Below, piece by piece: positions 43,190 through 52,218 of a DNA stretch of 64,000 bases. The notes under the pieces were generated by a model. The model was not told the origin of the DNA. It saw nothing but the letters and a program-made list of their open reading frames with translations, and made no database searches. A program made the translations under genes and the position numbers. This DNA comes from Candidatus Saccharibacteria bacterium oral taxon 488 (GTDB lineage: Bacteria > Patescibacteriota > Saccharimonadia > Saccharimonadales > Saccharimonadaceae): assembly GCA_013099015.1 (NCBI GenBank), contig CP039998.1, positions 310,001 to 374,000 of the forward strand. The letters are read 5' to 3'. The number at the start of each line of letters is the position of its first letter. Positions within the stretch are counted from its first letter, which is position 1.

Positions 43190-44134
43190 TTATAAACTAG
43201 TGGCGATTTTGGTGACCTGCTCATTTGACAAGGCTCCGCCGAGGGAGATCTGGTAGAGGACGCCGCCATTGATCCAGCTGGCTGTTCGGTTGGTGCTATA
43301 AATAGTCAGGCCGTCGGCAGTGGTGGTCTGGACGTCGCCGCCCTCGGCGGTCAGGGTTTCCTTGAGGGCGGCGGAATTGAGCGAACTTTTTTGCTGGGTG
43401 ATGGTGTAGGATTGGCCGCCGTCAGCGTAAGCAAATTTCATGCGGACTTCCCCGCTCTTGAAGGTAATTGGGCCGCTGAGGGCATAGCCAGTCGGTCGAT
43501 AGCCGGGGTATTTGGCGTTAACACCAGATTGGATGGCGGCGATGCGGGTGGAGATGTTGGGCATACCGAGGTAGGTGAAATAACCGCCGATCAGCATGAT
43601 AGCCAGGCCGACGGAGGCGATTTGCAGCCAGCGACCGATGCGGCTCTTTGGTTTTTTGCTGCGGCGCGGCGCTTTTTGTGGAGTAGCTGCACGCTGTAGG
43701 GCTTCGGTGATGGCTTCATTTTTGAGAACGGCGGCTGGCTTGGGTGCGAGGGTTACTGGATGCTGCTTGGCTGGAGCTTGGTTTGGTTTAACGATACGAG
43801 TTGAGTGATGATGCGGCGTGGCTGGACTGCGGCGAGTTGCAGTTCGGGTGGTCCGATGAGGCTGCTCGGCAGCACGAGCTTGAGCGCGCACGACGGTTGG
43901 ATGTGGTTCGGCGGGACGATCACGCTTGATTGGCTGCAGCTGGACACTCGGCACGCTCGGCGCAAATTTATTGACATGAACACTCATCGGGACGGAGGTG
44001 TCGCGCGTGATGTCGAGGCGACTGGCCAGGCGACGCTTGGCGTGCGATGGTGCGGCGACGTGGCGGCGACTGAGCGTCGTTGATTTTTGGCCGGCAGTTT
44101 TATGGACGGTTTTATGGATGATTTGTTTGTTCAT
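43190..44134 (-). CDS. Single-pass membrane protein with DUF4367-like domain
   Basis: This 314-residue protein has a 165-residue N-terminal cytoplasmic region that is very basic and rich in Pro, His, Thr and Arg, a membrane helix at about 172-193, and a 120-residue extracytoplasmic domain (GYRPTGYALSGPITFKSGEV, TTADGLTIYSTN, ASWINGGVLYQISLGG) that resembles DUF4367. The basic region may bind nucleic acid or the membrane surface. GAGGGG precedes the ATG. Confidence 0.7.
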   Translation of the reverse strand: MNKQIIHKTVHKTAGQKSTTLSRRHVAAPSHAKRRLASRLDITRDTSVPMSVHVNKFAPSVPSVQLQPIKRDRPAEPHPTVVRAQARAAEQPHRTTRTATRRSPATPHHHSTRIVKPNQAPAKQHPVTLAPKPAAVLKNEAITEALQRAATPQKAPRRSKKPKSRIGRWLQIASVGLAIMLIGGYFTYLGMPNISTRIAAIQSGVNAKYPGYRPTGYALSGPITFKSGEVRMKFAYADGGQSYTITQQKSSLNSAALKETLTAEGGDVQTTTADGLTIYSTNRTASWINGGVLYQISLGGALSNEQVTKIATSL

Positions 44135-44222
44135 GAACCCCTCGTATTCCTAATGCTTATATTTTATTGTACAAAGAGGACATGCTTTTTGCAAGGGGCG
44201 AAATGTGGTATAATCTCTCATT

Positions 44223-45710
44223 ATGTATCGAAAACAAAAGCGTGGTCTAGAACTTGCTCGGAGGACACTGATTTATACCATTATGGTGCTGGCGGTGTGT
44301 ACGCTGGCATTTATTTTGATTTTTCATACGCTTGGCTATCAGCTGAATCTTAAGACGCAGACGGTTGAGCAGCGGGCGCTGGTGCAGTATGATTCGCGGC
44401 CACAAGGCGCACGGGTGTCGGTCGATGGCATGGAGCTCGGCAAGACGCATATTAAAGGCATGCTTCCTGAGGGGCAGCATCAATTTTCCATGCGCCTGGA
44501 TGGCTATGACGAGTGGCGCAAGGTCGTCGAGGTTAAGGCCGGGACACTGACCTGGCTATCATATGCGCGGCTGGTGCCGAGTGAGCGGGTGGTGAGTTCG
44601 GTCAAGGAATTTTCGTCGCTGGCCTCGGTGCGATTTTCGCCAAATTGGCGGTTCATGCTGGGCGTGATGCAAGCGACCGATGCACCAAAGATCGTTTGGG
44701 GCGATTTGCGCGATTCGGATAAGCCAAAGTTTAATGAGGTAACATTGGATACGTCGGTGGTGGCGGGTTACGGCGGCCAGGCGACGGCGCACACGTTTAA
44801 GATTGTTGAGTGGGATTCGGGTAATCGCTACGCCATTCTCAAACACACCTACGTGGTCGAAGGCCAAGGCGAAAAAGTCCAGTGGCTGAAAGTCGACCGC
44901 GAGAATAAAACAGTGGTTGATATCGCGAAAGTGATCGGGCTGGAACTAAAAGACGTGCGCTTCCTTGGTGAGAGCGGCAATGAACTCTATGTACTGCAGT
45001 CAAGTGGCGAATTACGGCGAGCGGACTTAAACGCGGCGACGATTTCTGCGCCGCTGATCAGTCATGTGCAATCGTTCTCGGTGTATGGTACGGATTATAT
45101 CACCTACGTTGGGACGAATGGCACGAGCAAGCTGCAGCTGGCGGGCATTTGGCGCAAGGACTGGACTGAGCCAGTGGTCGTGCGGCGACAGACTGAGGCA
45201 GAGGCTTCGACGCCGTTGATGATTAAGTTTTCGCGCTATGATAATAAAGACGTGCTGGTGGTCGGCGTTGGCTCGGCAGTGACGCTGCACATGGGCGCGG
45301 CGCTGGACGGGTCGAGCTCGTCGGCATCAAAATTACTGAGCCGCGTCAAGTCGATCGCTGCCGGCGAGCAATTAGCTGAACTTGACCTGAGCGGTACCGG
45401 GCGGTTTGTCTTGATGCGCACGGGGGCTGGTTTTATGAGTTATGACATTGAGCGGCAATCGGTGTCGCACGATACGGCGCTGCCGACGGGGACGACGCTT
45501 GATTGGCTGGATGATTATCATGTGTGGAGCGTCGAGGGCGGCAAGCTGGTGATGCGCGAGTTCGACGGCGCTAATCAATCGACGATGCTGGAGGCCAGCG
45601 AAGGGTTCGATGCGTCACTGTCGCACGACGGCGACTGGCTGTATGCTTTCCGCCGAGCCGATAACGGCACGGTAACGATGTCACGGCTGCGCATGACGAT
45701 CAAGCGCTAA
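44223..45710 (+). CDS. Membrane-anchored PEGA-domain protein
   Basis: This 495-residue protein has a short basic N-terminus, a membrane helix at about 15-38, a PEGA domain at about 56-120 (SRPQGARVSVDGMELGKT, then LPEGQHQFSMRLDGYDEW) and a C-terminal beta-rich region of about 370 residues that looks like a propeller (repeated blades such as GRFVLMRTGAGFMSYDIE). PEGA proteins are surface proteins thought to bind cell-wall components. TATAAT lies 8 nt before the start. Confidence 0.8.
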   Translation: MYRKQKRGLELARRTLIYTIMVLAVCTLAFILIFHTLGYQLNLKTQTVEQRALVQYDSRPQGARVSVDGMELGKTHIKGMLPEGQHQFSMRLDGYDEWRKVVEVKAGTLTWLSYARLVPSERVVSSVKEFSSLASVRFSPNWRFMLGVMQATDAPKIVWGDLRDSDKPKFNEVTLDTSVVAGYGGQATAHTFKIVEWDSGNRYAILKHTYVVEGQGEKVQWLKVDRENKTVVDIAKVIGLELKDVRFLGESGNELYVLQSSGELRRADLNAATISAPLISHVQSFSVYGTDYITYVGTNGTSKLQLAGIWRKDWTEPVVVRRQTEAEASTPLMIKFSRYDNKDVLVVGVGSAVTLHMGAALDGSSSSASKLLSRVKSIAAGEQLAELDLSGTGRFVLMRTGAGFMSYDIERQSVSHDTALPTGTTLDWLDDYHVWSVEGGKLVMREFDGANQSTMLEASEGFDASLSHDGDWLYAFRRADNGTVTMSRLRMTIKR

Positions 45711-45735
45711 GTGCTAATCTGAATCTTATTGTGCT

Positions 45736-47172
45736 TTATTCCTTGGCGCCAAATAATCGCTCCAGTAGTGTTGGCGATGGCTTGCCGGGGATAGCGCCGG
45801 ACTGCGTGGTGACTGGCTCGGTTGATTTGGTAGCGCCAGATGGGTCGGGGCTGATTTGCTCGGCAAAGACCAAGAGGCGTTTTTCAGCGGTGCCGAGCGG
45901 TACGCAGCTAATCAGGGTGAGCATTGGCTTGTCGGTCTGAATTTGAACACGGCTGACCTCGTTCGGCAGGACGACTTCTTTTTTGGTGACGGCGTAGGTG
46001 TAGCGCTTGCCCTGGTAGTGCATGTAGATGATGTCGTCTTTGACGAGCTTTTCGTTTTGGGCAAAGACAAACTTATAGTCACCGGCAGCGAAGGCATCGT
46101 TAGAAGAGTGCGCCGAGAAGACGGCATTACCAACTTGGCCGGGCACGGCGTTAGCACCAGCGATCGCGAAGTGAGCAGCGCCCTTCTCCATTGCTTTCAT
46201 TTGAGCGTTATGGTCGGCCGCGTTGACGCCATAAATGACCGGTACATCAACGTTGAGTTTAGGGATGATCAGCCGTGGGTCGGGGCCGACAGCGGCATTG
46301 CTTGCTGGATTGACAATGATGTTTTGTGGATCAACATTGCCCGGGGTGGTGTAGGCGGCGGCGATGCCGAACAGAACGCGGTTGTACTGCAAAAAGACGA
46401 ACGCCAGTAGCACCAACACGCCGGCGAGTGCCGGGATGAAATGGCGTGACTTGGTGACTTTTTTGGCCTTGTCGCGGACGGTCTGCTGGATCTGGGCACG
46501 GAGGCGCTTGATGGGGCTTTGGGCGGACAGCATATCGGTCATGGCCGGCGCGGCGGCGGTGTTAGCGTTGCGAGCAGACTGGACCAGCCGGTTAAACTCC
46601 TGCTGCTTTTGATCAAGGTGCGAGGCATAGTAGCGCTCGTAGTACATCTGGTAGTATTTTTGCCACGAGCTGTGGTACTGCTTCCACTGATCGGCGGTGA
46701 TTTGCGGCTGATGAGTGGGAGTTTTGGCCGGGGCGGCCGGTTGCGGCTGTGTGGTTGGTGGCGCGACGGTGGGCTTGTCCGTTGACTTGTTCGCTGGTTG
46801 GGGCTGAGGTGACTCGGTGATGTGAGCGGGATGAGCGGGAGATGACGCTGCGGCTGGTTGGGCCGGCTGCGTGGTCGGTGGCGCGGTGTTCAGGGCGTGC
46901 GGGCTTGGTGTGCGCGGTGGCGGCGTGACAGTGGTGCGCTCGGTCGGTTCTGGATGTGGCTGCTCTATAGGGCGCGGCTGAACCACCGGTGTGGTGTGTG
47001 GCGTTGATTCGGTGCCGCGACCGCCGTAAATAGCATTAATTTGATCACGAATAACGTTGGCGGCAGCAGCTTGCGAGCCGGAATAATCACGTGGCGGCGG
47101 CGTAAGCGGACGAGGCTGACTCGAGATTGGCGCTCCCACTCGCCTGCCAAACTGATCGTCATGAGGATTCAT
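45736..47172 (-). CDS. Sortase with long Pro/Thr-rich N-terminal region
   Basis: This 478-residue protein has a 160-residue disordered Pro/Thr/Gln-rich N-terminal region, a segment at about 160-240 containing a Tyr-rich helix, a membrane helix near 257-275 and a sortase domain with catalytic His in FSAHSSND, Cys in LISCVPLG and Arg in EKRLLVF. The TLISC motif fits class D/E sortases. It anchors proteins to the cell wall or assembles pili. The ATG at 47172 is used rather than the GTG one codon earlier. No LPXTG substrate is seen in this window. Confidence 0.85.
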   Translation of the reverse strand: MNPHDDQFGRRVGAPISSQPRPLTPPPRDYSGSQAAAANVIRDQINAIYGGRGTESTPHTTPVVQPRPIEQPHPEPTERTTVTPPPRTPSPHALNTAPPTTQPAQPAAASSPAHPAHITESPQPQPANKSTDKPTVAPPTTQPQPAAPAKTPTHQPQITADQWKQYHSSWQKYYQMYYERYYASHLDQKQQEFNRLVQSARNANTAAAPAMTDMLSAQSPIKRLRAQIQQTVRDKAKKVTKSRHFIPALAGVLVLLAFVFLQYNRVLFGIAAAYTTPGNVDPQNIIVNPASNAAVGPDPRLIIPKLNVDVPVIYGVNAADHNAQMKAMEKGAAHFAIAGANAVPGQVGNAVFSAHSSNDAFAAGDYKFVFAQNEKLVKDDIIYMHYQGKRYTYAVTKKEVVLPNEVSRVQIQTDKPMLTLISCVPLGTAEKRLLVFAEQISPDPSGATKSTEPVTTQSGAIPGKPSPTLLERLFGAKE

Positions 47173-47245
47173 CACCTCTTATTATACGGGAAAACGCCGG
47201 AAAGATAAAGTATCCGGGCTCTTGCTGATGTAGTAGCGGCCGTGG

Positions 47246-47251
47246 TATAAT
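47246..47251 (+). promoter_or_regulatory. -10 box of the tRNA-Leu gene
   Basis: TATAAT lies 31 nt before the tRNA 5' end, with TTGCTG at 47222-47227 as a possible -35 at 18 nt spacing. Confidence 0.5.
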
Positions 47252-47282
47252 TACCCCCGGATGACTTGGGGCGTTCTCTCGT

Positions 47283-47369
47283 GCCGCGGTGGCGGAATTG
47301 GTAGACGCGCTAGACTCAAAATCTGGTGAGCAATCGCTCGTGCCGGTTCAAGTCCGGCCCGCGGTACCA
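47283..47369 (+). tRNA. tRNA-Leu(CAA)
   Basis: An 87-nt class II tRNA with acceptor GCCGCGG/CCGCGGT, anticodon loop CTCAAAA (anticodon CAA), a long variable arm (GGTGAGCAATCGCTCGTGCC), T-loop GGTTCAAGTCC and encoded CCA. Confidence 0.95.
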
Positions 47370-47394
47370 GAGGTCGCCTCAGTTTGTTTAATTT

Positions 47395-47424
47395 TATTCC
47401 CGTTTTTGTAGCGGGAATTTTATT
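47395..47424 (+). terminator. Terminator after tRNA-Leu
   Basis: ATTCCCG (47396-47402) pairs with CGGGAAT (47412-47418) and is followed by TTTATT. Confidence 0.65.
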
Positions 47425-47452
47425 GATGGCAATACCTTACGAGAAGCTAATG

Positions 47453-48112
47453 TTAAGAATGAGAATGATGTCCGCACCCTTTCTTCTCTGGCTTTTGTTT
47501 TAGTGGCGGCAGAAGCATACAGTCAGCAACCTGTAGATCGAGAAAATGACCCTCATTACTAAAATCAAACTCGATGAGGGACTGTTCGTTAAATTCTCTC
47601 CCCGAGAGATTGTTCTGCGTGATACCGCCAACGATGACGGTTGGGTCTGTCGGTAGCATATTTTCTGTCCAGCGAATCACATGTCGTCTACTAATCCCCC
47701 TGGGAATCTTGGCAATGGTGACGTGTGGCTTGAATTTTTTATGGTGAGGAGTGGTAGCCCCTGCTTCTATAAATGCTTGCTTGATACGTCGTCTTTCTTC
47801 CCGCGGTAAAGTTTGGCTGAGGTCGTTGAATACCAGAGTGAGTGCACACTCTCCTAACATACGAGCACCAACTACGTTGAGCTCAAGGTTCTTTTGTGAT
47901 TGCTCTGGTAGATGAATGCGCAGTCTAGATGGATGTAGGACCTTTGGGTATTCTCGTGCGCCTAGGATAGTAAGATGACGCTCCTCGGGTTGCGTTGGTT
48001 TTATGGGGTTGTCATTCAGTCTACTAAATCGTTCCTGTATCTCTTGAGTAAAATCTGGATCTGACAGAGGAAATTCAGCCACAGGATGGTAAATCAGACA
48101 TTTTCGTGACAT
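47453..48112 (-). CDS. 2H phosphoesterase-like protein (2'-5' RNA ligase family)
   Basis: This 219-residue protein has two HxTx motifs, HLTIL near residue 46 and HVTIAKI near 141, spaced as in 2H phosphoesterases such as LigT, which act on 2',3'-cyclic or 2'-5' phosphodiester bonds. The C-terminus is a Cys/His tail (GCGHHSHS) that could bind metal. The ATG at 48112 is chosen because TATAAC lies 10 nt upstream. The substrate is unknown. Confidence 0.7.
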   Translation of the reverse strand: MSRKCLIYHPVAEFPLSDPDFTQEIQERFSRLNDNPIKPTQPEERHLTILGAREYPKVLHPSRLRIHLPEQSQKNLELNVVGARMLGECALTLVFNDLSQTLPREERRRIKQAFIEAGATTPHHKKFKPHVTIAKIPRGISRRHVIRWTENMLPTDPTVIVGGITQNNLSGREFNEQSLIEFDFSNEGHFLDLQVADCMLLPPLKQKPEKKGCGHHSHS

Positions 48113-48174
48113 AGCTATCCTTGTTATACCGCGCAGTTTATAAATCGTCAAGAGCTGGTGGGAACCGCCCTGGT

Positions 48175-48966
48175 TTATACGCTAGCGGCCATGCTGGTGC
48201 TGATGGCTGCCAGTGGTGCCTCCGGCGACCACAAGAGGTAGCTGGCGGCGCGCGTGGCGGTTTGTCCGCGCCATAGCTGCATCGGCTCGGTCCAGGCTTG
48301 GGTGATGACTTCCCCGCCCCGTGCGATGACCAGTTGATCGGCATGAAAAACTACTAATGTGACCGGATAGGTGATGGTGAATTTGTGCAGCGCCTCGACT
48401 AACTGCGCCAGCTGCATGCTGAATGTCAGGATTTTTGGATAGTAGACGCTGCGAAAGAGCTTTTGCACTTGGGCAAATGAGGCGACAAAGACGACGTGGG
48501 GATTGTCGAGGATGGTGGGAAAGCTGTTTTGTACCAGGTCGATGGCGTCGCGGCTCAGCACGACTGGCCGGTGGTACTGGCACACAAATTGCTCGTACAG
48601 CGCGGCCGTTTCGCTATTTTTGCCGGCGTCACCGATTAGCAGCATGACGTTAGCCCACTCACCGAGGGCGGCCAATTCGCCTGCTGCCGCGCCGCTGAGA
48701 CCGCCGGACGGATTGGTCGGCGCAAACAGGGCGTCGGTCATCGCTGCTGGCACGGTGCGGCGCAGTGTGTCAGGTAGCAAGACTCGCACTTCGCCCGCCC
48801 CGGTGTCGCGTGCTGCCTGGTAGCTGGTCGCCACCGCCGCAAAGCCGAGCTTGTTACCGCCAACGATCCCCAGCCGCCCGGCTTGGTCGCGGCGCTCTGG
48901 CCGATTCCATTCAACGTCGGGAAACAGCGGCTTAGATTTTTCCTGCTTGCGCCAAAAGGTATCCAC
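48175..48966 (-). CDS. Divergent NAD(P)HX dehydratase/ribokinase-like protein
   Basis: The N-terminal half of this 263-residue protein matches the ADP-dependent NAD(P)H-hydrate dehydratase pattern (GIVGGNKLGFAAVATSYQA, DTGAGEVRVLLPDTLR). The C-terminal half lacks the usual TPHPGE and GGSGD nucleotide-site motifs; the matching positions read LTFSMQL and WRGQTATRAA. It may have lost or changed activity. The GTG at 48966 follows GAAAGG and is preferred to a TTG at 48987; it overlaps the HAD gene by 35 bp. Confidence 0.6.
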   Translation of the reverse strand: MDTFWRKQEKSKPLFPDVEWNRPERRDQAGRLGIVGGNKLGFAAVATSYQAARDTGAGEVRVLLPDTLRRTVPAAMTDALFAPTNPSGGLSGAAAGELAALGEWANVMLLIGDAGKNSETAALYEQFVCQYHRPVVLSRDAIDLVQNSFPTILDNPHVVFVASFAQVQKLFRSVYYPKILTFSMQLAQLVEALHKFTITYPVTLVVFHADQLVIARGGEVITQAWTEPMQLWRGQTATRAASYLLWSPEAPLAAISTSMAASV

Positions 48967-49666
48967 GTTCGCCTTTCTCGAGTTCAAACACCACGCTTTT
49001 ACGCTCTAGCACAATTGGCCAGCCGTTGGTTTTGGCAATTTCAAGCAGCTTTTCCGTCGGATTAAACACGACGGGATGTTCAACCATCGCCAGGAGGTGC
49101 CGATCGCCTTCGCTGTCACCAAAGGCATAACTACCAGTGAGCGTTAGCCCGTGCTTATTGATGATTCTTTGGAGGATTTTATCTTTATTGGTATATGTTT
49201 TGGTGGCAATTATGCCGGTAAAAGTGTTGCCACGCCGTTCGTAAGTCTGAGCCGCCCAGGCATCAAAGCCGTACTTTTTAGCAAATGGCTCGACTAACTC
49301 TTGCTGCGAACCAGAGATAGCGATCAGAAAATAGCCCGCCTGCTTTAGCTCGCGCAGGCGATGCCGCGTGTAGGTGTAAACGTGGTCGAGCTCCCTCTCG
49401 ACAATGCTACTTACCACCTCGTCAAACACTGCGGTCGGGATGTCAGCCAGCGAACGAGAGATGGCATTGACCAAACTCAGTTCGTACTCGTCGTAGGCGT
49501 CTTTTGACTCTCGCCGCTTCCAGCTGAGCAGTTTCTGCTGGATAATCGACGCGTGGACTTCGGGGATGGCGCCAGCATCAATCAGCCCGAGCACCAATTG
49601 CCGGTACAGCCCGCCGCGAATGAGCGTGCCGTCGATGTCAAAAACTGCGAATTTCTGCTGCTTCAT
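48932..49666 (-). CDS. HAD-superfamily phosphatase (SerB-like)
   Basis: This 244-residue protein has HAD motif I FDIDGTLI at residues 8-15, motif II IAISGS, a Lys-containing KTYTNKDK and motif IV AFGDSEGD. The helical cap after motif I fits subclass IB, which includes phosphoserine phosphatases and lipid-linked phosphatases. The physiological substrate is unknown. Confidence 0.85.
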   Translation of the reverse strand: MKQQKFAVFDIDGTLIRGGLYRQLVLGLIDAGAIPEVHASIIQQKLLSWKRRESKDAYDEYELSLVNAISRSLADIPTAVFDEVVSSIVERELDHVYTYTRHRLRELKQAGYFLIAISGSQQELVEPFAKKYGFDAWAAQTYERRGNTFTGIIATKTYTNKDKILQRIINKHGLTLTGSYAFGDSEGDRHLLAMVEHPVVFNPTEKLLEIAKTNGWPIVLERKSVVFELEKGERGYLLAQAGKI

Positions 49667-49713
49667 CGCTTGATTATCTCGTATTTTTGGCTTTCTCGCA
49701 ATAGCTTACTGTA

Positions 49714-50532
49714 TCATGAGGCAGACGACTTGGCAACTGATGCATTGTCGCGTAATTTGACCATGTTTTGGTACACTTCGTCAAAGGTCAGGCCTGATTC
49801 GTGGATGAGGCTGGCCAGGTCTTTTCCGACGTAGCGAAAGTGCCAGGCTTCGTTAGCGATACCGGTGATTTTTTCCTTGCCCTTCGGATAGCGCAGAATA
49901 AAGCCGTATTCGTGAGCGTGGGCGGCTAGCCAGTCGGCGGTTTTTGGATCAAGCGCGCAGTCGCTAAAGCGGGCCTTGCATTTCTCGGAAAAGCTGGTTA
50001 AGTCAACCGCTAGGCCCAGCTGATGCTCACTGTGGCCAGGCTTGGCGACATATTCGTCGGTGTGGGCGGCGCCGTTTTTGGCGGTGGTTTCAGTGCGGAC
50101 TTTGGCTTGGGCGGTGCCGGAGCGGTAGGCGCTAGAGACGAGGACCGGTAGCTTGGCCGTGGCTGCGGCCTGACGTAGTTGTTCTAGCGGTTCTTTGACC
50201 ATCGGTTGCACGCGCTTATCCTCTATCCAGCTCGGCGTACCATCAGTAATATCAGTCAGCGGCGGCTCAAAGGCTGGGTCGATGCCCTGCTTGCCCGAAA
50301 CGTACGACCAGATTTTCCTGGTCTGTAAATATTTCCACGACGGAAAGGTCAAGTCGCGATTGGTCCGGTCAAGACGGATGGTGACTGGCTGAAAATTATA
50401 CAGCGGCGAATTAGCGACTGACGCCGACGTTTGGTTGACGAGCTGCGTGCCGCCATTGATCATCAGTAGTGTCAGTGTCGTCCAGGCCGCCAAAACCATG
50501 GCCACGACTGCGCGTCCCACCCCGTGCTTCAT
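49714..50532 (-). CDS. D-Ala-D-Ala carboxypeptidase, VanY type (copy 2)
   Basis: This 272-residue protein has an N-terminal signal anchor at about 8-28 and a VanY domain with zinc-site motif GHSEHQLGLAVDLTSF and the C-terminal EAWHFRYVG. It trims D-Ala from peptidoglycan stem peptides. Its ATG follows the stop codon of the upstream paralog directly (TAAATG), and the two share the segment HEYGFILRYPKGKE, so they are tandem duplicates. Confidence 0.88.
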   Translation of the reverse strand: MKHGVGRAVVAMVLAAWTTLTLLMINGGTQLVNQTSASVANSPLYNFQPVTIRLDRTNRDLTFPSWKYLQTRKIWSYVSGKQGIDPAFEPPLTDITDGTPSWIEDKRVQPMVKEPLEQLRQAAATAKLPVLVSSAYRSGTAQAKVRTETTAKNGAAHTDEYVAKPGHSEHQLGLAVDLTSFSEKCKARFSDCALDPKTADWLAAHAHEYGFILRYPKGKEKITGIANEAWHFRYVGKDLASLIHESGLTFDEVYQNMVKLRDNASVAKSSAS

Positions 50533-51414
50533 TTATTGTGTTCCTCGCTGTTTGAGTTTGGTCATTGCCTCTTCAATATACGACCAAGCCTCCTCCATCG
50601 TCAAGCCCGACTGATGCAGAGCGCCCGCTAGTTCCCGCCCAACGTAGCGAAAATGCCATGGCTCGTACTGATAGCCGGTAATCGATTCCTTACCCTTCGG
50701 ATAGCGCAGAATAAAACCGTATTCGTGGGCGTGGGCGGCGAGCCATTTGCCAGCGGCGGTTCGTTCGAAACAATCATCTACCCAACAGGTTTGGTCGGCG
50801 CCAGCGAAGTCAACCGCCAGGCCTGATTGGTGCTCGCTGTGTCCGGGGCGGGAGCTAAAGCGGCTGGCTGCGGCCTCGCCGTGCCGGCGGACGTAGCTGG
50901 CAAAGAGTGAGGCTTGGGTGGCGTAACTGCGGTAGCCCGAGCCGACGCGGAGGGTGACGCCAGCGGCGCGGGCAGCAGCGACTAACCTTTCGAGATCAGG
51001 CATGAGCACAGCGCGGAGCGAGCGCTCATCCTGACCGCGGCCGGGTAATGTCGGCACGCTGACTGGGCGGAGGTCGCTGGGCTGGTAACGAGGATTGGCG
51101 AAGGCTCGAGATTTGTTAGCAATTTTCCAGAGATCAGCGTCATCAGCGTTGTTGACAATGCGGGCGGGGATCGGCGTAGCGTTTGGCAGAGCAAGGCCCG
51201 GCGCAGCTGGCACTGGAGGTTTCTGGCTGTCGGGAGCTTTTTCTTTGGGCGTTGGCGCGGGCTGCTCTTTGCTAATTGGCTGCTGGGTGGCGGCGTGCGG
51301 CGGGCTGAAGTGACGGAGGGTGAAATAAGTCACTACAGCGCTACTGGCGATGATCAGCACGGCGCCCAGGCCGATGAGCAGATTACGTTTTCCTGAGCGT
51401 TTGGCGATTTTCAT
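50533..51414 (-). CDS. D-Ala-D-Ala carboxypeptidase, VanY type (copy 1)
   Basis: This 293-residue protein has a signal anchor at about 11-32, a Pro/Lys-rich linker to about residue 80, and a VanY domain with GHSEHQSGLAVDFAGA and EPWHFRYVG. Its start overlaps the exonuclease III stop by 4 bp. Two paralogs in tandem suggest that wall trimming is important to the cell or that the two act on different substrates. Confidence 0.88.
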   Translation of the reverse strand: MKIAKRSGKRNLLIGLGAVLIIASSAVVTYFTLRHFSPPHAATQQPISKEQPAPTPKEKAPDSQKPPVPAAPGLALPNATPIPARIVNNADDADLWKIANKSRAFANPRYQPSDLRPVSVPTLPGRGQDERSLRAVLMPDLERLVAAARAAGVTLRVGSGYRSYATQASLFASYVRRHGEAAASRFSSRPGHSEHQSGLAVDFAGADQTCWVDDCFERTAAGKWLAAHAHEYGFILRYPKGKESITGYQYEPWHFRYVGRELAGALHQSGLTMEEAWSYIEEAMTKLKQRGTQ

Positions 51415-52211
51415 ACCTCAACCTCAATACTCACTGGGCAGTGATCGCTGCCCATTTGTTCGGGGTGGATTTGTGGATTTTTGACGCGCCCGGCGATTTC
51501 GCGCGACGCCAGCCAATAGTCGATCCGCCAGCCGACGTTGCGCGCCCGGGCGTTGGCCCAGTGCGTCCACCAGGTGTAAGCTTCGGTCTTGTCAGGAAAA
51601 GCCGCCCGGAAGGTGTCAGTGAATCCAGCGTCTAGGTAATTCTGAAAGCCTTCCCGCTCCTCGTCAGTGAAGCCGTGCTTGCCGACATTAGGCTTTGGAT
51701 TTGCCAGGTCAATTTCTTGATGCGCCACGTTCATATCGCCGCAGTATAGTACTGGCTTGACTAGCTCCAATTCCTCCAGATAGGCCAGCACTGCCGGATC
51801 CCATTGTTCATGACGTAATTTCAGCCGGCTCAAATCCCCTTTCGAATTTGGCGTGTAGCAGGTCACCACCCAAAAATCGTCGAATTCGGCAGTGATGATA
51901 CGCCCCTCGTCCGCCGGATTGCCATACTGATCGCCGGTCAAATTGAACCGCTCGACGATAGCTAGCGGCAGCCCGTCGCGCCAGTGCAGCGGCCGGATTT
52001 TCGAGAAAATTGCCGTACCGGAATAGCCCTTTTTGGCGGCTGAATAGAAATGCTCGTGATACTCTGGCAGATCAATTTCTACCTGGTCGCGGGCAGCCTT
52101 GGTTTCTTGCAGGCATAAGATATCCGGATCGTAGGTTTGCAGGAAGCTGGCAAACTCACCCTTATTGATGACGGCGCGGATGCCATTGACGTTCCAGGAA
52201 AATAATCGCAT
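51411..52211 (-). CDS. Exodeoxyribonuclease III / AP endonuclease
   Basis: This 266-residue enzyme cuts DNA at abasic sites. It has the family motifs LFSWNVNGIRA, LCLQETKA, the active-site GDMNVAH and C-terminal GSDHCPV. TATAAT lies exactly 6 nt before the ATG. Confidence 0.93.
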   Translation of the reverse strand: MRLFSWNVNGIRAVINKGEFASFLQTYDPDILCLQETKAARDQVEIDLPEYHEHFYSAAKKGYSGTAIFSKIRPLHWRDGLPLAIVERFNLTGDQYGNPADEGRIITAEFDDFWVVTCYTPNSKGDLSRLKLRHEQWDPAVLAYLEELELVKPVLYCGDMNVAHQEIDLANPKPNVGKHGFTDEEREGFQNYLDAGFTDTFRAAFPDKTEAYTWWTHWANARARNVGWRIDYWLASREIAGRVKNPQIHPEQMGSDHCPVSIEVEV

Positions 52212-52218
52212 ACGCCTA

